From Mycobacterium sp. 852002-51163_SCH5372311 (GTDB lineage: Bacteria > Actinomycetota > Actinomycetes > Mycobacteriales > Mycobacteriaceae), in contig NZ_LZIJ01000193.1 in NCBI RefSeq assembly GCF_001667115.1, positions 1-64,000 of the forward strand: a DNA stretch of 64,000 nucleotides, given 5' to 3'. A program made the translations under genes and the position numbers. Position 1 is the stretch's first letter; each line of letters starts with the position of its first letter. The notes beneath the pieces were generated by a model. The model searched no databases and was not told the DNA's origin. It saw only the letters and a list, made by a program, of their open reading frames with translations. This document shows, one piece after another, positions 34,409-43,014 of the stretch.

Positions 34409-34422
34409 TACCCTGGGGGGTA
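34409..34422. promoter_or_regulatory. CsoR/CstR-type operator candidate TACCC-TGGG-GGGTA
   Basis: Second inverted repeat of the same type in the divergent AhpD/DUF302 promoter region, 87 bases upstream of the DUF302 start. Same half-site (TACCC) and same spacer length as at 34350. Confidence 0.7.
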
Positions 34423-34509
34423 ACGTCAAGGCCTAGTTGAAGGAAACAAGGAGCCCTTCGACGCGTAAACGTTGCCGAGGCTCAACTCACCGAGTAGGGA
34501 GGATTACCG

Positions 34510-34929
34510 ATGACCTTGGGTTTGACCACCAAGCTGAACACCACGTTCGAGGACGCGGTCGAACGGATCACCGCAGCTCTGGCAGACCAGGGCTTCGGTG
34601 TGCTGACCACGATCGACGTCAAGGGCACGCTGAAGAAGAAACTCGACAAGGACATGGAGGACTACCTGATCCTCGGTGCCTGCAACCCGACTTTGGCGCA
34701 CCGCGCCCTCGACATTGACCGGCAGATCGGCCAGCTGTTGCCGTGCAACGTTGTTGTGCGAACCGACCCAGAGAGCCCGGGCGACGCGGTGCTGGTCGAG
34801 GCGATGGACCCGCAAATTATGGTTCAAGTCGCCGGCCAGCCGGGAGAGTTGCAGGCAGTTGCCGACGAAGCGGGCGCAAAGCTGAAAGCCGCCATGAGCG
34901 CACTCGGCCAGACTGCTCAAGCAGGTTAG
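34510..34929 (+). CDS. DUF302-family protein
   Basis: 139 residues; ATG with GGAGG seven bases upstream. DUF302 features: FEDAVERITAALADQGFGVL, TIDVKGTLKKKL, YLILGACNPTLAHRAL and IGQLLPCNVVVR, with one Cys in each of the last two segments. The biochemical function of DUF302 is unknown; members are often next to thiol or sulfur-stress genes and CsoR-family regulators. Here the promoter holds two CsoR/CstR-type inverted repeats, so it is probably in that regulon. Confidence 0.88.
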   Translation: MTLGLTTKLNTTFEDAVERITAALADQGFGVLTTIDVKGTLKKKLDKDMEDYLILGACNPTLAHRALDIDRQIGQLLPCNVVVRTDPESPGDAVLVEAMDPQIMVQVAGQPGELQAVADEAGAKLKAAMSALGQTAQAG

Positions 34930-35003
34930 TCGGCGCGGAGTGCCGGGACCGGTGCCCTGGGGACCAACGTGAGACCGCAGGCAAGCCGCCGACGAATTCG
35001 GCC

Positions 35004-37978
35004 CTAGCGTCGTCCGGAGTGAATCTCGTCAGCGACAGGCTGTTGTCCGTGCAAGTCTGTCTGCCCGTCACCCGACGGATTCTTCGGCTTGCCGGCTACG
35101 CCATCCGCATCCTCGCCGAGCAGTAGCGAACGCACCAGCCGGCGCGGTCCGAAGGGGCGAAGCATGTAACTGGCCGGACGGGGCCGCACCTTCTGCGGCC
35201 ACCAGAACCACCGTCCGAGCAGCGCCGCGACCGATGGCGTCATGAGCGAGCGCACGACCAGGGTGTCGAACAGCAGGCCCAGACCAATTGTGCTGCCTGC
35301 CTGGCCAATCGATCGCAAATCACTTGCGGCCATGGACATCATGGTGAAGGCGAATACCAGACCCGCCGCGGTGACGACGCCGCCCGTTTCGCCCATGGAG
35401 CGGATGATCCCCGTTCTCAGTCCCGCGCCGATTTCCTCCCGGAATCGCGAGACGAGCAGCAGGTTGTAGTCGGATCCCACGGCCAGAAGAATGATCAATC
35501 CGAACACGGGCGCGATCCAGTTCAATTCCAGGCCCAGCATGTGTTGCCAAACCAGCACCGACAACCCGAAGGCAGCGCCGAGCGACAGCAAGACGGTGCC
35601 GACGATCACCAGCGACGCGACCAGCGCTCGCGTAATAATCACCATGACAGCGAAAATCAATGTCAGCGCGGCGATTCCGACAATCAGCAGGTCGTACTTC
35701 GAACCGGTTTGTATGTCGTTGTAGACCGCCGCAGTGCCGGTCAGATAGAACTTCGCATTGGCCAGGGGTGTTCCCTTCACGGCAGCGTGCGCGGCCTTGA
35801 GCTCCGGGATGACGGTCGAGATGCCTTCGGGCGTCGCCGGGTCCGCATCGTGGGTGATGATGAAGCGCGCGGCCTTGCCGTCCGGTGACACGAAGAGTTT
35901 CAGGCCGCGTTGGAAGTCAGGGTTGTCGAATGCTTCTGGCGGCAAGTAGTATAGTCGTCGGCCTTTGATGAGTCGAAGGCCTGGCCCATCGCGCTGGCGG
36001 TCTCCGTCATCCGAGACATCTGCGTCACTAGCCCCGAGAAGCTGCTGTGCAGGGTCAACAGGGTTCCTTGCATGGACTGTGCGACAGCGATGATCGGCGG
36101 GAACTGCGCCAGCATTTGCGGCAGTAGCGCGTCGACATTGTTCATGTCTTTGATAAGGGTGCTCATGTTCTCGCTGAACTTGTCCACGCCGTCGATCGCT
36201 TCGAACACCGACCTGGCCGCCCAGCAGGCGGGAATGTTGAAACAATGTTGTTCCCAATAGGAATAGCTGCGGAGCGGTCTGACGAAATCGTCGAAGTCCG
36301 CCAGATGGTCCCTCATCTCATCCAGCGTGATCTTCATGTCTGTCATGTCGCCCACCATGTGGTGAGTTGTGCTGCTCAGTTGGCCCATCAAGCCGTACAT
36401 CCGCTGCATCGAACTGATCATGACCCCGAGATCGTCGCTCATCTTGAGCATGTCGGTCATTCGGTCTTTCATGAATTGCAAGTTCTCCTGTATGGGAAGC
36501 GCTTGCATGCTGACCTGGAAGGGTATCGAGCTGTGCTCGATCGGTCCGCCCAAGGGTCTGGTGATGTTCTGGACTCTCGCGATGCCCGGGGTACGGAAGA
36601 TATCCTTGGCGACTCGGTCGAGGATGATCATGTCACTCGAATTCCGCATATCGTGGTCAGCCTCGAGCATGAGGACGTCGGGGTTGAGCCGGGCGGCGCT
36701 GAAATGCCGTTCTGCCGCGACGTATCCGACATTCGATGGGAGCTTTGAAGGAATGTAATAGCGGTCGTTGTAGCTGATCTTCATGCTGGGCACGACGAGC
36801 AAGCCGACCAGGGCGATGAGCAGCGACGCCACGAAGATCGGCCCCGGCCAGCGGACGGTAGCGGTACCGATGCGCCGCCACCCGCGCGTCTTGATCATCC
36901 GTTTCGGATCGAGCAGGCCGAAACGGCTGGCCACAGCGACGACGGCCGGCGCCACAGTCAGCGCTCCCGCGATCACGATGAGAAGGCCCAGCGCGGAAGG
37001 AATGCCTAGTGCCTTGAAATACGACAACCGCGCGAAGTGAAGGCAGAACGATGCTCCGGCAATCGTCAATCCGGAGCCCAAGATGACGTGATAAGTTCCG
37101 CGAAACATCGTGTAATAGGCGGTTTCTCGGTCTTGGCCCGCCTGGCGTGCTTCTTGGTAACGCCCAATGAGGAATATGGCGTAGTCCGTCCCGGCCGCGA
37201 TGGCCAGGGACGACAGCATGGCAACGACGAACGTCGAAAATCCCAGTAGGTCGTAATTGCCGAGAATCGCGACGACCCCCCTGGCCGTGAGCATCTCGAG
37301 GAAGACCATGAACAGAACGAGAAGCACAGTGCTGACGGAACGATAGACGATAGCGAGCATGATCATGATGACCATGCCCGTCACCCCCATCATTTTGAAC
37401 ATGCTTTTGTCGGCCGCTTCGGTCATGTCCGTCGTGAGCGCTGCCGGACCCGTGACATATGCCTTGATCCCGGCAGGTGGGGGTGAAGAATCGACGATTT
37501 TGCGAACCGCGTCGACGGACTGGTTTCCCAAAGTGCTGCCTTGGTTGCCGGCGACATTGAGTTGGACGTAAGCGGCTTTACCGTCCCCGCTCTGCGACCC
37601 GGCCGCAGTGATGCGGTCTCCCCACAAATTGTGGACATGCTGAACATGTTCGGTGTCGGCCATCAGCTTCTTCACCAGGCCGTCGTAGTACGCGTGCGCT
37701 TCCTGGCCGAGTTCTCTATTGCTTTCCAGGACGACCATGACCATGCTGTCCGAATCGGACTCCTGGAACTTCGCGCCGATGCGCTTCGCGGCGATCATTG
37801 CCGGCGCATCTTGCGGCGACATCGTTACGGCATGCGATCTCGCGACAAATTCTATCCACGGCACGAAAACGTTCAGGGAGATCGTTAACACCAGCCATGC
37901 CAGGATGATCGGCACCGCAAGCGTTCGGACGATACGCATGAAAAGCGGACGGCTGTCGTTGTCTTCCTTGATGTTCAT
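35004..37978 (-). pseudogene. mmpL: MmpL-family transporter, disrupted by a one-base frameshift
   Basis: About 990 residues if read through, normal for MmpL (RND family). The first frame runs from ATG 37978 to a stop at 35900. The second, ending at 35004, resumes at about 35950. At the break the minus strand reads GACGACTATACTACTTGCC; one extra T (TATTAC) would restore the usual MmpL passage before YYLPPEAFDNPDFQRG. Both MMPL membrane domains are otherwise intact, including the proton-relay Asp-Tyr pairs in GTDYAIFL and GSDYNLLL. It overlaps the mmpS stop by ATGA. Either a real inactivation or a base-calling error. Confidence 0.82.
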
Positions 37979-38403
37979 GCGGCCTTCACCAAGCAGAAGG
38001 TCTGGGCATGGTGTCCATTGGAGGATTGCTCATCGCGGACATCGCCGTTCACGGTGATGCGACATCCGATGCTGTCACTATTGCCTTGTGCTACTACGTT
38101 GGCGATCACGGCTGGAATCGTCGTCGTGAGGGTGTACGTCCAAGGCAGGCTGGTGAAGTTCGCTTGTTCCGGCTCGGCATTCTTGTTCAGATAGCTCACG
38201 CTTCCCGCTGTGCCGGTGGGCCCGAAGACCTCGTAGGTCACGCGCTTGGGATTGAAGGGCCTGATGGTTTCAGCACTGCCGGTCGAAGAAAAAATTTCGT
38301 CGGAGCCGAAGACGCCGCGTAGGCGGTCGACGGCTATCGCACCGATGGCAAAAGCCACCACTACGACCAATGGCACCCAAGCCCGCTTGAGAAAGGTGAT
38401 CAT
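37975..38403 (-). CDS. mmpS: MmpS-family membrane protein
   Basis: 142 residues. One N-terminal membrane helix (WVPLVVVVAFAIGAIAV, about residues 9-25) and the MmpS beta-sandwich are visible: VTYEVFGPTGTAGSVSYL, LPWTYTLTTTIPAVIANVVA, and IGCRITVNGDVRDE ending in FCLVKAA, with the two Cys of the family. MmpS proteins work with the MmpL encoded downstream, in lipid or siderophore export. The stop overlaps the mmpL start. It is divergent from the CsoR-family gene. Confidence 0.93.
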   Translation of the reverse strand: MITFLKRAWVPLVVVVAFAIGAIAVDRLRGVFGSDEIFSSTGSAETIRPFNPKRVTYEVFGPTGTAGSVSYLNKNAEPEQANFTSLPWTYTLTTTIPAVIANVVAQGNSDSIGCRITVNGDVRDEQSSNGHHAQTFCLVKAA

Positions 38404-38937
38404 CGAAGTTTTTCCTGGTGGCTCGTTGTAGTCGGTACGTAGTTTTCACCCGGTTGCAGCCAAGCCGTATAGGTCCGTTCGGCACACGACAACAGGGCCT
38501 TCGGTACGCAGGGCGGGCTTGGTACTACGGCCGCGCCTGCGGACATCAACCCACGAGACTTCGCGCCGAAACATGCGGAACGGACTAGATGGGGTTACGA
38601 CGACCAGCCAAGGATCTTTTGCTGCTCGCACTGCTAACTCCGTCATTTTGGATCGAATTGCTAGGGGTGACGACCATCGAATATACCCTACCCCGTACGG
38701 CATTAGAACCGGGAAAGGCTTGTCTGTGCGCCCGTGTCTGCCGGACCGGCCGGCTCGACGCAATGCGAGTTTCGACAGGCGATCGATGGGCGTTAAATGA
38801 TTCGCTGCGCGTCAACCGGGTCCCGGACCGATGCGGCGAGCGGGTCGCGGTTCGGCGCATTCGGCAGGACTCCAAGCAGGTTCGCTCACATACCCCCCGG
38901 GATATGATGTGGAGACAACTTACGAAGGGGTTCCACG
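38404..38937. other. Divergent promoter region between mmpS and csoR-like gene
   Basis: 534 bases. Short open frames exist on both strands but none has a convincing start or family signature. It contains the operator candidate at 38889 and must hold the mmpS promoter. A partial TACCC half-site cluster is visible near 38683-38696. Confidence 0.5.
38889..38906. promoter_or_regulatory. CsoR/CstR-type operator candidate CATACCC..GGGATATG
   Basis: Inverted repeat with one mismatch, CATACCCC/GGGATATG around a CC centre, 31 bases upstream of the csoR-like start. It is the same kind as the two sites at 34350 and 34409, so self-regulation by the CsoR-family protein is likely. Confidence 0.68.
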
Positions 38938-39207
38938 ATGGTCGGTGACGAAGACAGCATTGCCGCGGTCCTGAATCGGCTGCGTCGCGCGCAGGGCCAA
39001 CTAGCGGGCGTGATCTCAATGATCGAGCAGGGCCGCGACTGCAAAGACGTCGTCACACAACTCGCCGCGGTCTCGCGCGCGCTGGACCGGGCGGGATTCA
39101 AGATTGTTGCCACCGGGCTGCGCGAATGCGCTACAGGGAAAAGGGCAAAGGGAGCCCAGCCGATGACCGAGGCGGAGCTGGAGAAACTTTTCCTCGCTCT
39201 TGCCTGA
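38938..39207 (+). CDS. CsoR-family repressor lacking the copper His (CstR-like)
   Basis: 89 residues, all-helical DUF156 family: LNRLRRAQGQLAGVISMIEQ, then GRDCKDVVTQLAAVSRALDR and GLRECATG. By alignment with M. tuberculosis CsoR, Cys35 and Cys64 match the copper ligands Cys36 and Cys65. The position of His61 is Gly here (Gly60). Two Cys without the His is the pattern of CstR-type persulfide sensors. I infer a thiol/persulfide-responsive repressor rather than a copper sensor. Inverted repeats of the family type lie upstream of itself and of the ahpD/DUF302 pair. Confidence 0.85.
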   Translation: MVGDEDSIAAVLNRLRRAQGQLAGVISMIEQGRDCKDVVTQLAAVSRALDRAGFKIVATGLRECATGKRAKGAQPMTEAELEKLFLALA

Positions 39208-39409
39208 CTCGCCGGATCTGAGCCGCGCACACCAATAGTTCGAAACGTGGCCGCTCCGTGTGTGGTTCGGGTCCGGTGCGGTGATGACGCGCCGGGCTGC
39301 ATCCGCGCCGGGCGGAAACGGGCCAGCATTGGCGCATCGAAGCGAATAACTTCATTGATCAGTCGGCCGGTGCGGTTCAGTGATCCCCGCCGGGCTAGAA
39401 TCCCAAGGT

Positions 39410-40393
39410 ATGCGCTTTGGTCTCTTCATTCCGCAGGGTTGGCGAATGGATCTGGTCGGCATCGAACCGGAGCAGCATTGGGCGGTGATGCGGGATCTGG
39501 CGACCTACGCCGACGGCGGCGCATGGGACTCCCTGTGGGTCTACGACCACTTCCACACCGTGCCACTGCCCAGCGACGAAGCCACACACGAGGCGTGGTC
39601 TTTGATGGCGGCCTACGCGGCCACCACGTCGCGAATCAAGCTCGGCCAGATGTGTACGGCGATGAGCTACCGCAATCCCGTTTACCTGGCCAAGGTGGCG
39701 GCCACGACGGACATCATTTCCGGTGGCCGCATCCAGATGGGTATCGGCGGCGGCTGGTACGAACATGAATGGCGCGCTTACGGTTACGGCTTCCCGTCGG
39801 CCGGCGTTCGGTTGGGCCGGCTGGACGAAGGTGTGCAGATCATGCGTGACGCCTGGCGTGACGGCAAAGTCACCTTCCAGGGTCAGCACTATCAGGTCGA
39901 CGGCGCGATTGTTGCTCCGAAGCCGTTGCAGAATAATGGGATTCCGTTGTGGATCGCCGGCGGTGGAGAGAAGGTGACGCTGCGAATCGCCGCGAAGTAC
40001 GCGCAATACACCAACTTCACACCGGAGCCCGACGCATTCGCGCACAAGTCGGAGGTGCTGGCGCAGCACTGCAGCAAGCTGGGCACCGACTTCGGCGCGA
40101 TCGTGCGCTCGGCCAACTTCACCGCCGTCGTCGGCTCGTCTGAGGCCGATGTCCACGATCGTCTGAAACGGGTGCGCGACCGGCTGGCCGGTTATGTGCC
40201 TGAGGCGGTTGCTGATTCGATGGCCTCGGGTGTTCCGGATTCGACGACCGGCACGACGGAACAGGTGATCGAGCGGCTTGCCAAGATCCGCGACCTCGGG
40301 TGTGAATATGCGATCTGTTACTTCCCGGAGGCGGCCTACGACCGCTCGGGCATCGAATTGTTCGAACGCGAAGTGATTCCCGCCCTGAGTTAG
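39410..40393 (+). CDS. LLM-class F420-dependent oxidoreductase
   Basis: 327 residues from the ATG at 39410 (MRFGLFIPQGW); an upstream GTG at 39380 is less likely. Luciferase-like TIM barrel features: SLWVYDHFHTVP, RIKLGQMCTAMSYRNPVYLAKVAATTDIISGGR, and GIGGGWYEHEWRAYGY. These are characteristic of mycobacterial F420-dependent LLM enzymes. The substrate is unknown. It converges on an ABM-domain gene with a 4-base overlap of stop regions. Confidence 0.88.
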   Translation: MRFGLFIPQGWRMDLVGIEPEQHWAVMRDLATYADGGAWDSLWVYDHFHTVPLPSDEATHEAWSLMAAYAATTSRIKLGQMCTAMSYRNPVYLAKVAATTDIISGGRIQMGIGGGWYEHEWRAYGYGFPSAGVRLGRLDEGVQIMRDAWRDGKVTFQGQHYQVDGAIVAPKPLQNNGIPLWIAGGGEKVTLRIAAKYAQYTNFTPEPDAFAHKSEVLAQHCSKLGTDFGAIVRSANFTAVVGSSEADVHDRLKRVRDRLAGYVPEAVADSMASGVPDSTTGTTEQVIERLAKIRDLGCEYAICYFPEAAYDRSGIELFEREVIPALS

Positions 40394-40683
40394 ATATCGC
40401 TGGTGGTATACCGCGTCTTGACGGGAGGCGCCGCCAGCAGCGGAGGGAGTTCGGTAACTTTGCCTTCGCCGGCACGAAAGGCGCGATAAGCCTCGTCGTG
40501 CTCGAGGGTCTGCCAGAGCTCGTAGATAAGCCAGTGCGCTTCGTCGTCGTCGTCGACGAGCACGTCGGTGCGCAGGTTCCCGTCGAACGCCCGAGTGTCT
40601 TGGAGCGTGCGGTGCATGAGCTCGCGGGCCGCTTGCACGGAGTCGGGCTTCAGTCTGAGCTCAAGCATGACCGTTACCGGCAT
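40390..40683 (-). CDS. ABM-domain (antibiotic biosynthesis monooxygenase) protein
   Basis: 97 residues; ATG with AGGAG six or so bases upstream. The short dimeric alpha/beta barrel pattern is visible: VMLELRLKPDSVQAARELM, a central strand, HWLIYELWQTLEHDEAYRAF and a C-terminal segment. Members act as small oxygenases or lyases on aromatic rings or as unassigned binding proteins. It lies alone on the minus strand, convergent with the LLM gene. Confidence 0.78.
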   Translation of the reverse strand: MPVTVMLELRLKPDSVQAARELMHRTLQDTRAFDGNLRTDVLVDDDDEAHWLIYELWQTLEHDEAYRAFRAGEGKVTELPPLLAAPPVKTRYTTSDI

Positions 40684-40833
40684 AGTTTTCTCCTCGAATC
40701 TTGTCCGGAGGCAAACCTAGCATCGGGCACACAGCTGCGAGAACGGGATTTCCACTTTTATGGAATGCTGTTGTACCTTTTGGGGAGCCCATCTGGTTTG
40801 GCAGGCTGTGAAGGATCGCTGGAGGATCGCTCG

Positions 40834-41247
40834 ATGCAGAAGGCACTCGCCCCCGAAATCTCGACCTGGCCCGACGAGAACCCGCAGCTGATCGGCAGTC
40901 GCTGCGGCGCCTGCGGTGCCACCGCTTTCCCCGTGCAGCAGTGGTGTCCACGTTGCAGCGGCGGGCAGATGAGCGAGGTGTTGTTGCCGCGCCGTGGCAC
41001 CGTCATCGCCTGGACCACCCAGGGTTTCCCACCCGGACCGCCGTACGCTGGTCCGACCGGAAAGGATTTCGTGCCGTTCGGCATCGGCCTGATCCAGCTC
41101 GGGGACGTGATCCGCGTGGAGGGCAGGCTGACGGAGAACGACCCGGCCAAACTGCAATTCGGCCAGGAGGTCGAGCTCACCATGGTGCCGTTGACCACCG
41201 ACGGCGATGGCAACGAGATCCTCACCTACGCTTTCCAGCCGGTCTAA
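40834..41247 (+). CDS. DUF35 OB-fold acyl-CoA-binding protein
   Basis: 137 residues with GGAGG eight bases before the ATG. The N-terminal rubredoxin-like zinc ribbon has CGACG and CPRCSG. It is followed by an OB fold (GTVIAWTTQGFPPGP; GIGLIQLGDVIRVEGRL). DUF35 proteins pair with a thiolase-like partner to make retro-aldolase or thiolase complexes in steroid side-chain degradation (ChsH2-Ltp2 type). The thiolase-like gene follows 121 bases downstream, across a tandem repeat, so a complex is likely. Confidence 0.88.
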   Translation: MQKALAPEISTWPDENPQLIGSRCGACGATAFPVQQWCPRCSGGQMSEVLLPRRGTVIAWTTQGFPPGPPYAGPTGKDFVPFGIGLIQLGDVIRVEGRLTENDPAKLQFGQEVELTMVPLTTDGDGNEILTYAFQPV

Positions 41248-41355
41248 TGGCGATCGCGAGCGCGGCGGAGCCGGGTGAAGCGGGTCGCCACCATCTACCC
41301 GTGGTGATCGCGAGCGCGGCGGAGCCGGGTGAAGCGGGTCGCCACCATCTACCCC
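41248..41355. repeat. Two tandem 54-bp repeat units
   Basis: Two almost identical 54-base units (41248-41301 and 41302-41355) begin TGG[C/T]GATCGCGAGCGCGGCG and end GGTCGCCACCATCTACC. The ends of each unit are partly complementary (TGGCGATC against GGTCGCCA). A third, diverged copy is at 48776-48827. They sit between the DUF35 and thiolase genes. Confidence 0.85.
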
Positions 41356-41368
41356 AGAGGAGTCTGCG

Positions 41369-42514
41369 ATGAGTAACGACGTGGCCATCATCGGCGTGGG
41401 CCTGCATCCATTCGGCAGGTTCGAGAAAACCGCGATGCAAATGGGCGCCGAGGCTATCCAATCAGCGCTGAGTGACGCCGGTGTCGAGTGGAAGGACATC
41501 CAGTTCGGCTTCGGCGGCAGCCACGAGGTCTCCAATCCCGACGCCGTGACTCGTCTGGTCGGACTGACCGGCATCACGTTCACCAACGTCTTCAATGCCT
41601 GCGCCACCGCGGCCAGCGCCATTCAGCAGACCGCGGACACCATCCGGTTGGGCAAGTACGACATCGGCATCGCGATCGGGCTCGACAAGCATCCGCGCGG
41701 CGCCTTCACCGATGACCCCGCCAAACTGGCGCTGCCGCAGTGGTATGCGCAGAACGGGCAGTTCGTGACGACGAAGTTCTTCGGGATGAAGGCCAATAAG
41801 TACCTGCACGATCACCACATCTCCCAGGCAACGCTGGCCAAGGTCGCCGCCAAGAACTACCGCAACGGCTCGTTGAACCCGAATGCGTTCCGTCGCAAGG
41901 CACTTCCCGAGGAAGAGATCCTCAACTCGACCGTGCTCAACTACCCGCTGACGCAATACATGTTCTGTGCGCCCGACGAGGGTGCGGCCGCGGTCGTCAT
42001 GTGCCGTGCCGACCTGGCGCAGAAGTTCACTGATAAGCCGGTGTATGTGCGCGCCAGCGAAATTCGCACCCGCCGCTATGGCGCCTATGAAGTTCACGCG
42101 ACGTTCGCTCCGTTGGATGAGGACGCTTCGCCAACGGTCTATGCCGCCAAAGCGGCCTACGAGGCCGCGGGCATAGGCCCCGAGGACGTCGACATCGCGC
42201 AACTGCAGGACACCGACGCCGGTGCCGAGGTCATCCACATGGCCGAGACGGGCCTGTGCGCCGACGGCGAGCAGGAGAAGCTGGTGGCCGATGGCGCCAC
42301 CGCGATCGGCGGGGAGCTGCCGATCAACACCGATGGCGGGCTGATCGCCAACGGTGAGCCGATCGGCGCGTCGGGGTTGCGACAGGTGCACGAGCTGGTG
42401 CGACAGCTGCGTGGTGAGGCCGGTGAACGACAGGTACCCGGCAACCCGCGCGTGGGCCTGGCGCAGGTGTACGGCGCACCGGGCACGGCGTCGGCGACGA
42501 TCCTCTCGCTGTAG
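41369..42514 (+). CDS. Thiolase-like (SCP-x/Ltp-type) protein, probable partner of DUF35
   Basis: 381 residues. The thiolase fold is clear, with Cys at about residue 78 (FNACATAASAI). The GHP motif is GEPIGASG at about 329-336, so the His is Glu. The C-terminal CxGG loop is VYGAPGTAS, with no second Cys. A normal degradative thiolase needs both, so this is probably an Ltp2-like aldolase or a non-thiolytic lyase. It is transcribed after the DUF35 gene. Steroid or other side-chain cleavage is the likely role. Confidence 0.85.
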   Translation: MSNDVAIIGVGLHPFGRFEKTAMQMGAEAIQSALSDAGVEWKDIQFGFGGSHEVSNPDAVTRLVGLTGITFTNVFNACATAASAIQQTADTIRLGKYDIGIAIGLDKHPRGAFTDDPAKLALPQWYAQNGQFVTTKFFGMKANKYLHDHHISQATLAKVAAKNYRNGSLNPNAFRRKALPEEEILNSTVLNYPLTQYMFCAPDEGAAAVVMCRADLAQKFTDKPVYVRASEIRTRRYGAYEVHATFAPLDEDASPTVYAAKAAYEAAGIGPEDVDIAQLQDTDAGAEVIHMAETGLCADGEQEKLVADGATAIGGELPINTDGGLIANGEPIGASGLRQVHELVRQLRGEAGERQVPGNPRVGLAQVYGAPGTASATILSL

Positions 42515-42703
42515 TTACGGCGAGCAGACGCGGACTCGTAGCTCGAGCGTTCATCGTTAGTCCCGGGGTCACAGCGCCTTCGCGTGTGTATTGTCCGACT
42601 CATAGCGACAGCGCTTGCGCAGCAATTGATTTGTCGCTGAGAGGCGAAGGTATATGTACTCGTGAGGGTATTTGCGGCGTAGAAGTCGTTTTCTCTGCCA
42701 TCG

Positions 42704-42895
42704 GGTGTGAATCGTTGACTTTGGTTGTGAATCCTGGGCTTTGAGTGTGCAGCCTGGGCGGAAGTTCGCGCCGATTCTCGCCCTACGCGCACACTGAAAG
42801 CCAAGGATTCACACCGAAAGCCGTCAGTTCACGCTGAAAGCCAAGGATTCACAACCAAAGCCAAGGATTCACAGCGAAAGCCGTCCGTTCACACG
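42704..42895. repeat. Composite interspersed repeat, copy 2 (largest)
   Basis: The left arm has inverted units (TGTGAATC-N-TTGACTTTGG; TTGTGAATCCTGGGCTTTG). A centre with GTGTGCAGCCTGGGCGG follows. The right arm has four direct units of the form GAAAGCC(AAGG/GTCA/GTCC)(A/G)TTCACA. The arms can fold back. Related copies are at 25585 and 55695. Confidence 0.75.
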
Positions 42896-42954
42896 GAATG
42901 TCGGCGATGCGGCCAGCACGGCATCGGCGACCGTCCCCTCGCTATGGGCCGCGC

Positions 42955-43012
42955 CGAGCAGACGCAAAAGCCCCCGGAAGCAGCCCGTTTCACGGGCTTT
43001 TGCGTCTGCTCG
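42955..43012. terminator. Bidirectional hairpin terminator, CGAGCAGACGCAAAAGCCC arms
   Basis: Long inverted repeat: CGAGCAGACGCAAAAGCCC on the left, GGGCTTTTGCGTCTGCTCG on the right, with a short loop. It lies just downstream of the ercc3 stop. The arms equal those of the hairpin at 29226. Confidence 0.85.
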
Positions 43013-43014
43013 CC

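Larger units (their letters stand above)
42515..43014. other. Intergenic region between thiolase-like gene and ercc3
   Basis: 500 bases with no supported gene. It contains a GCGAGCAGACGC half-hairpin (from 42518), the second composite repeat (42704-42895) and a strong terminator hairpin (42955-43012). Confidence 0.6.

Noticed and set aside
38589..38948. 119-codon frame in the mmpS / csoR-like divergent region
   Set aside because: No ribosome site, no recognisable domain, and it overlaps the regulator start and its operator candidate.
42704..42895. Repeat units considered as a CRISPR array
   Set aside because: Units vary in length and sequence, spacers are not distinct, arms are inverted to each other, and no cas genes are nearby.
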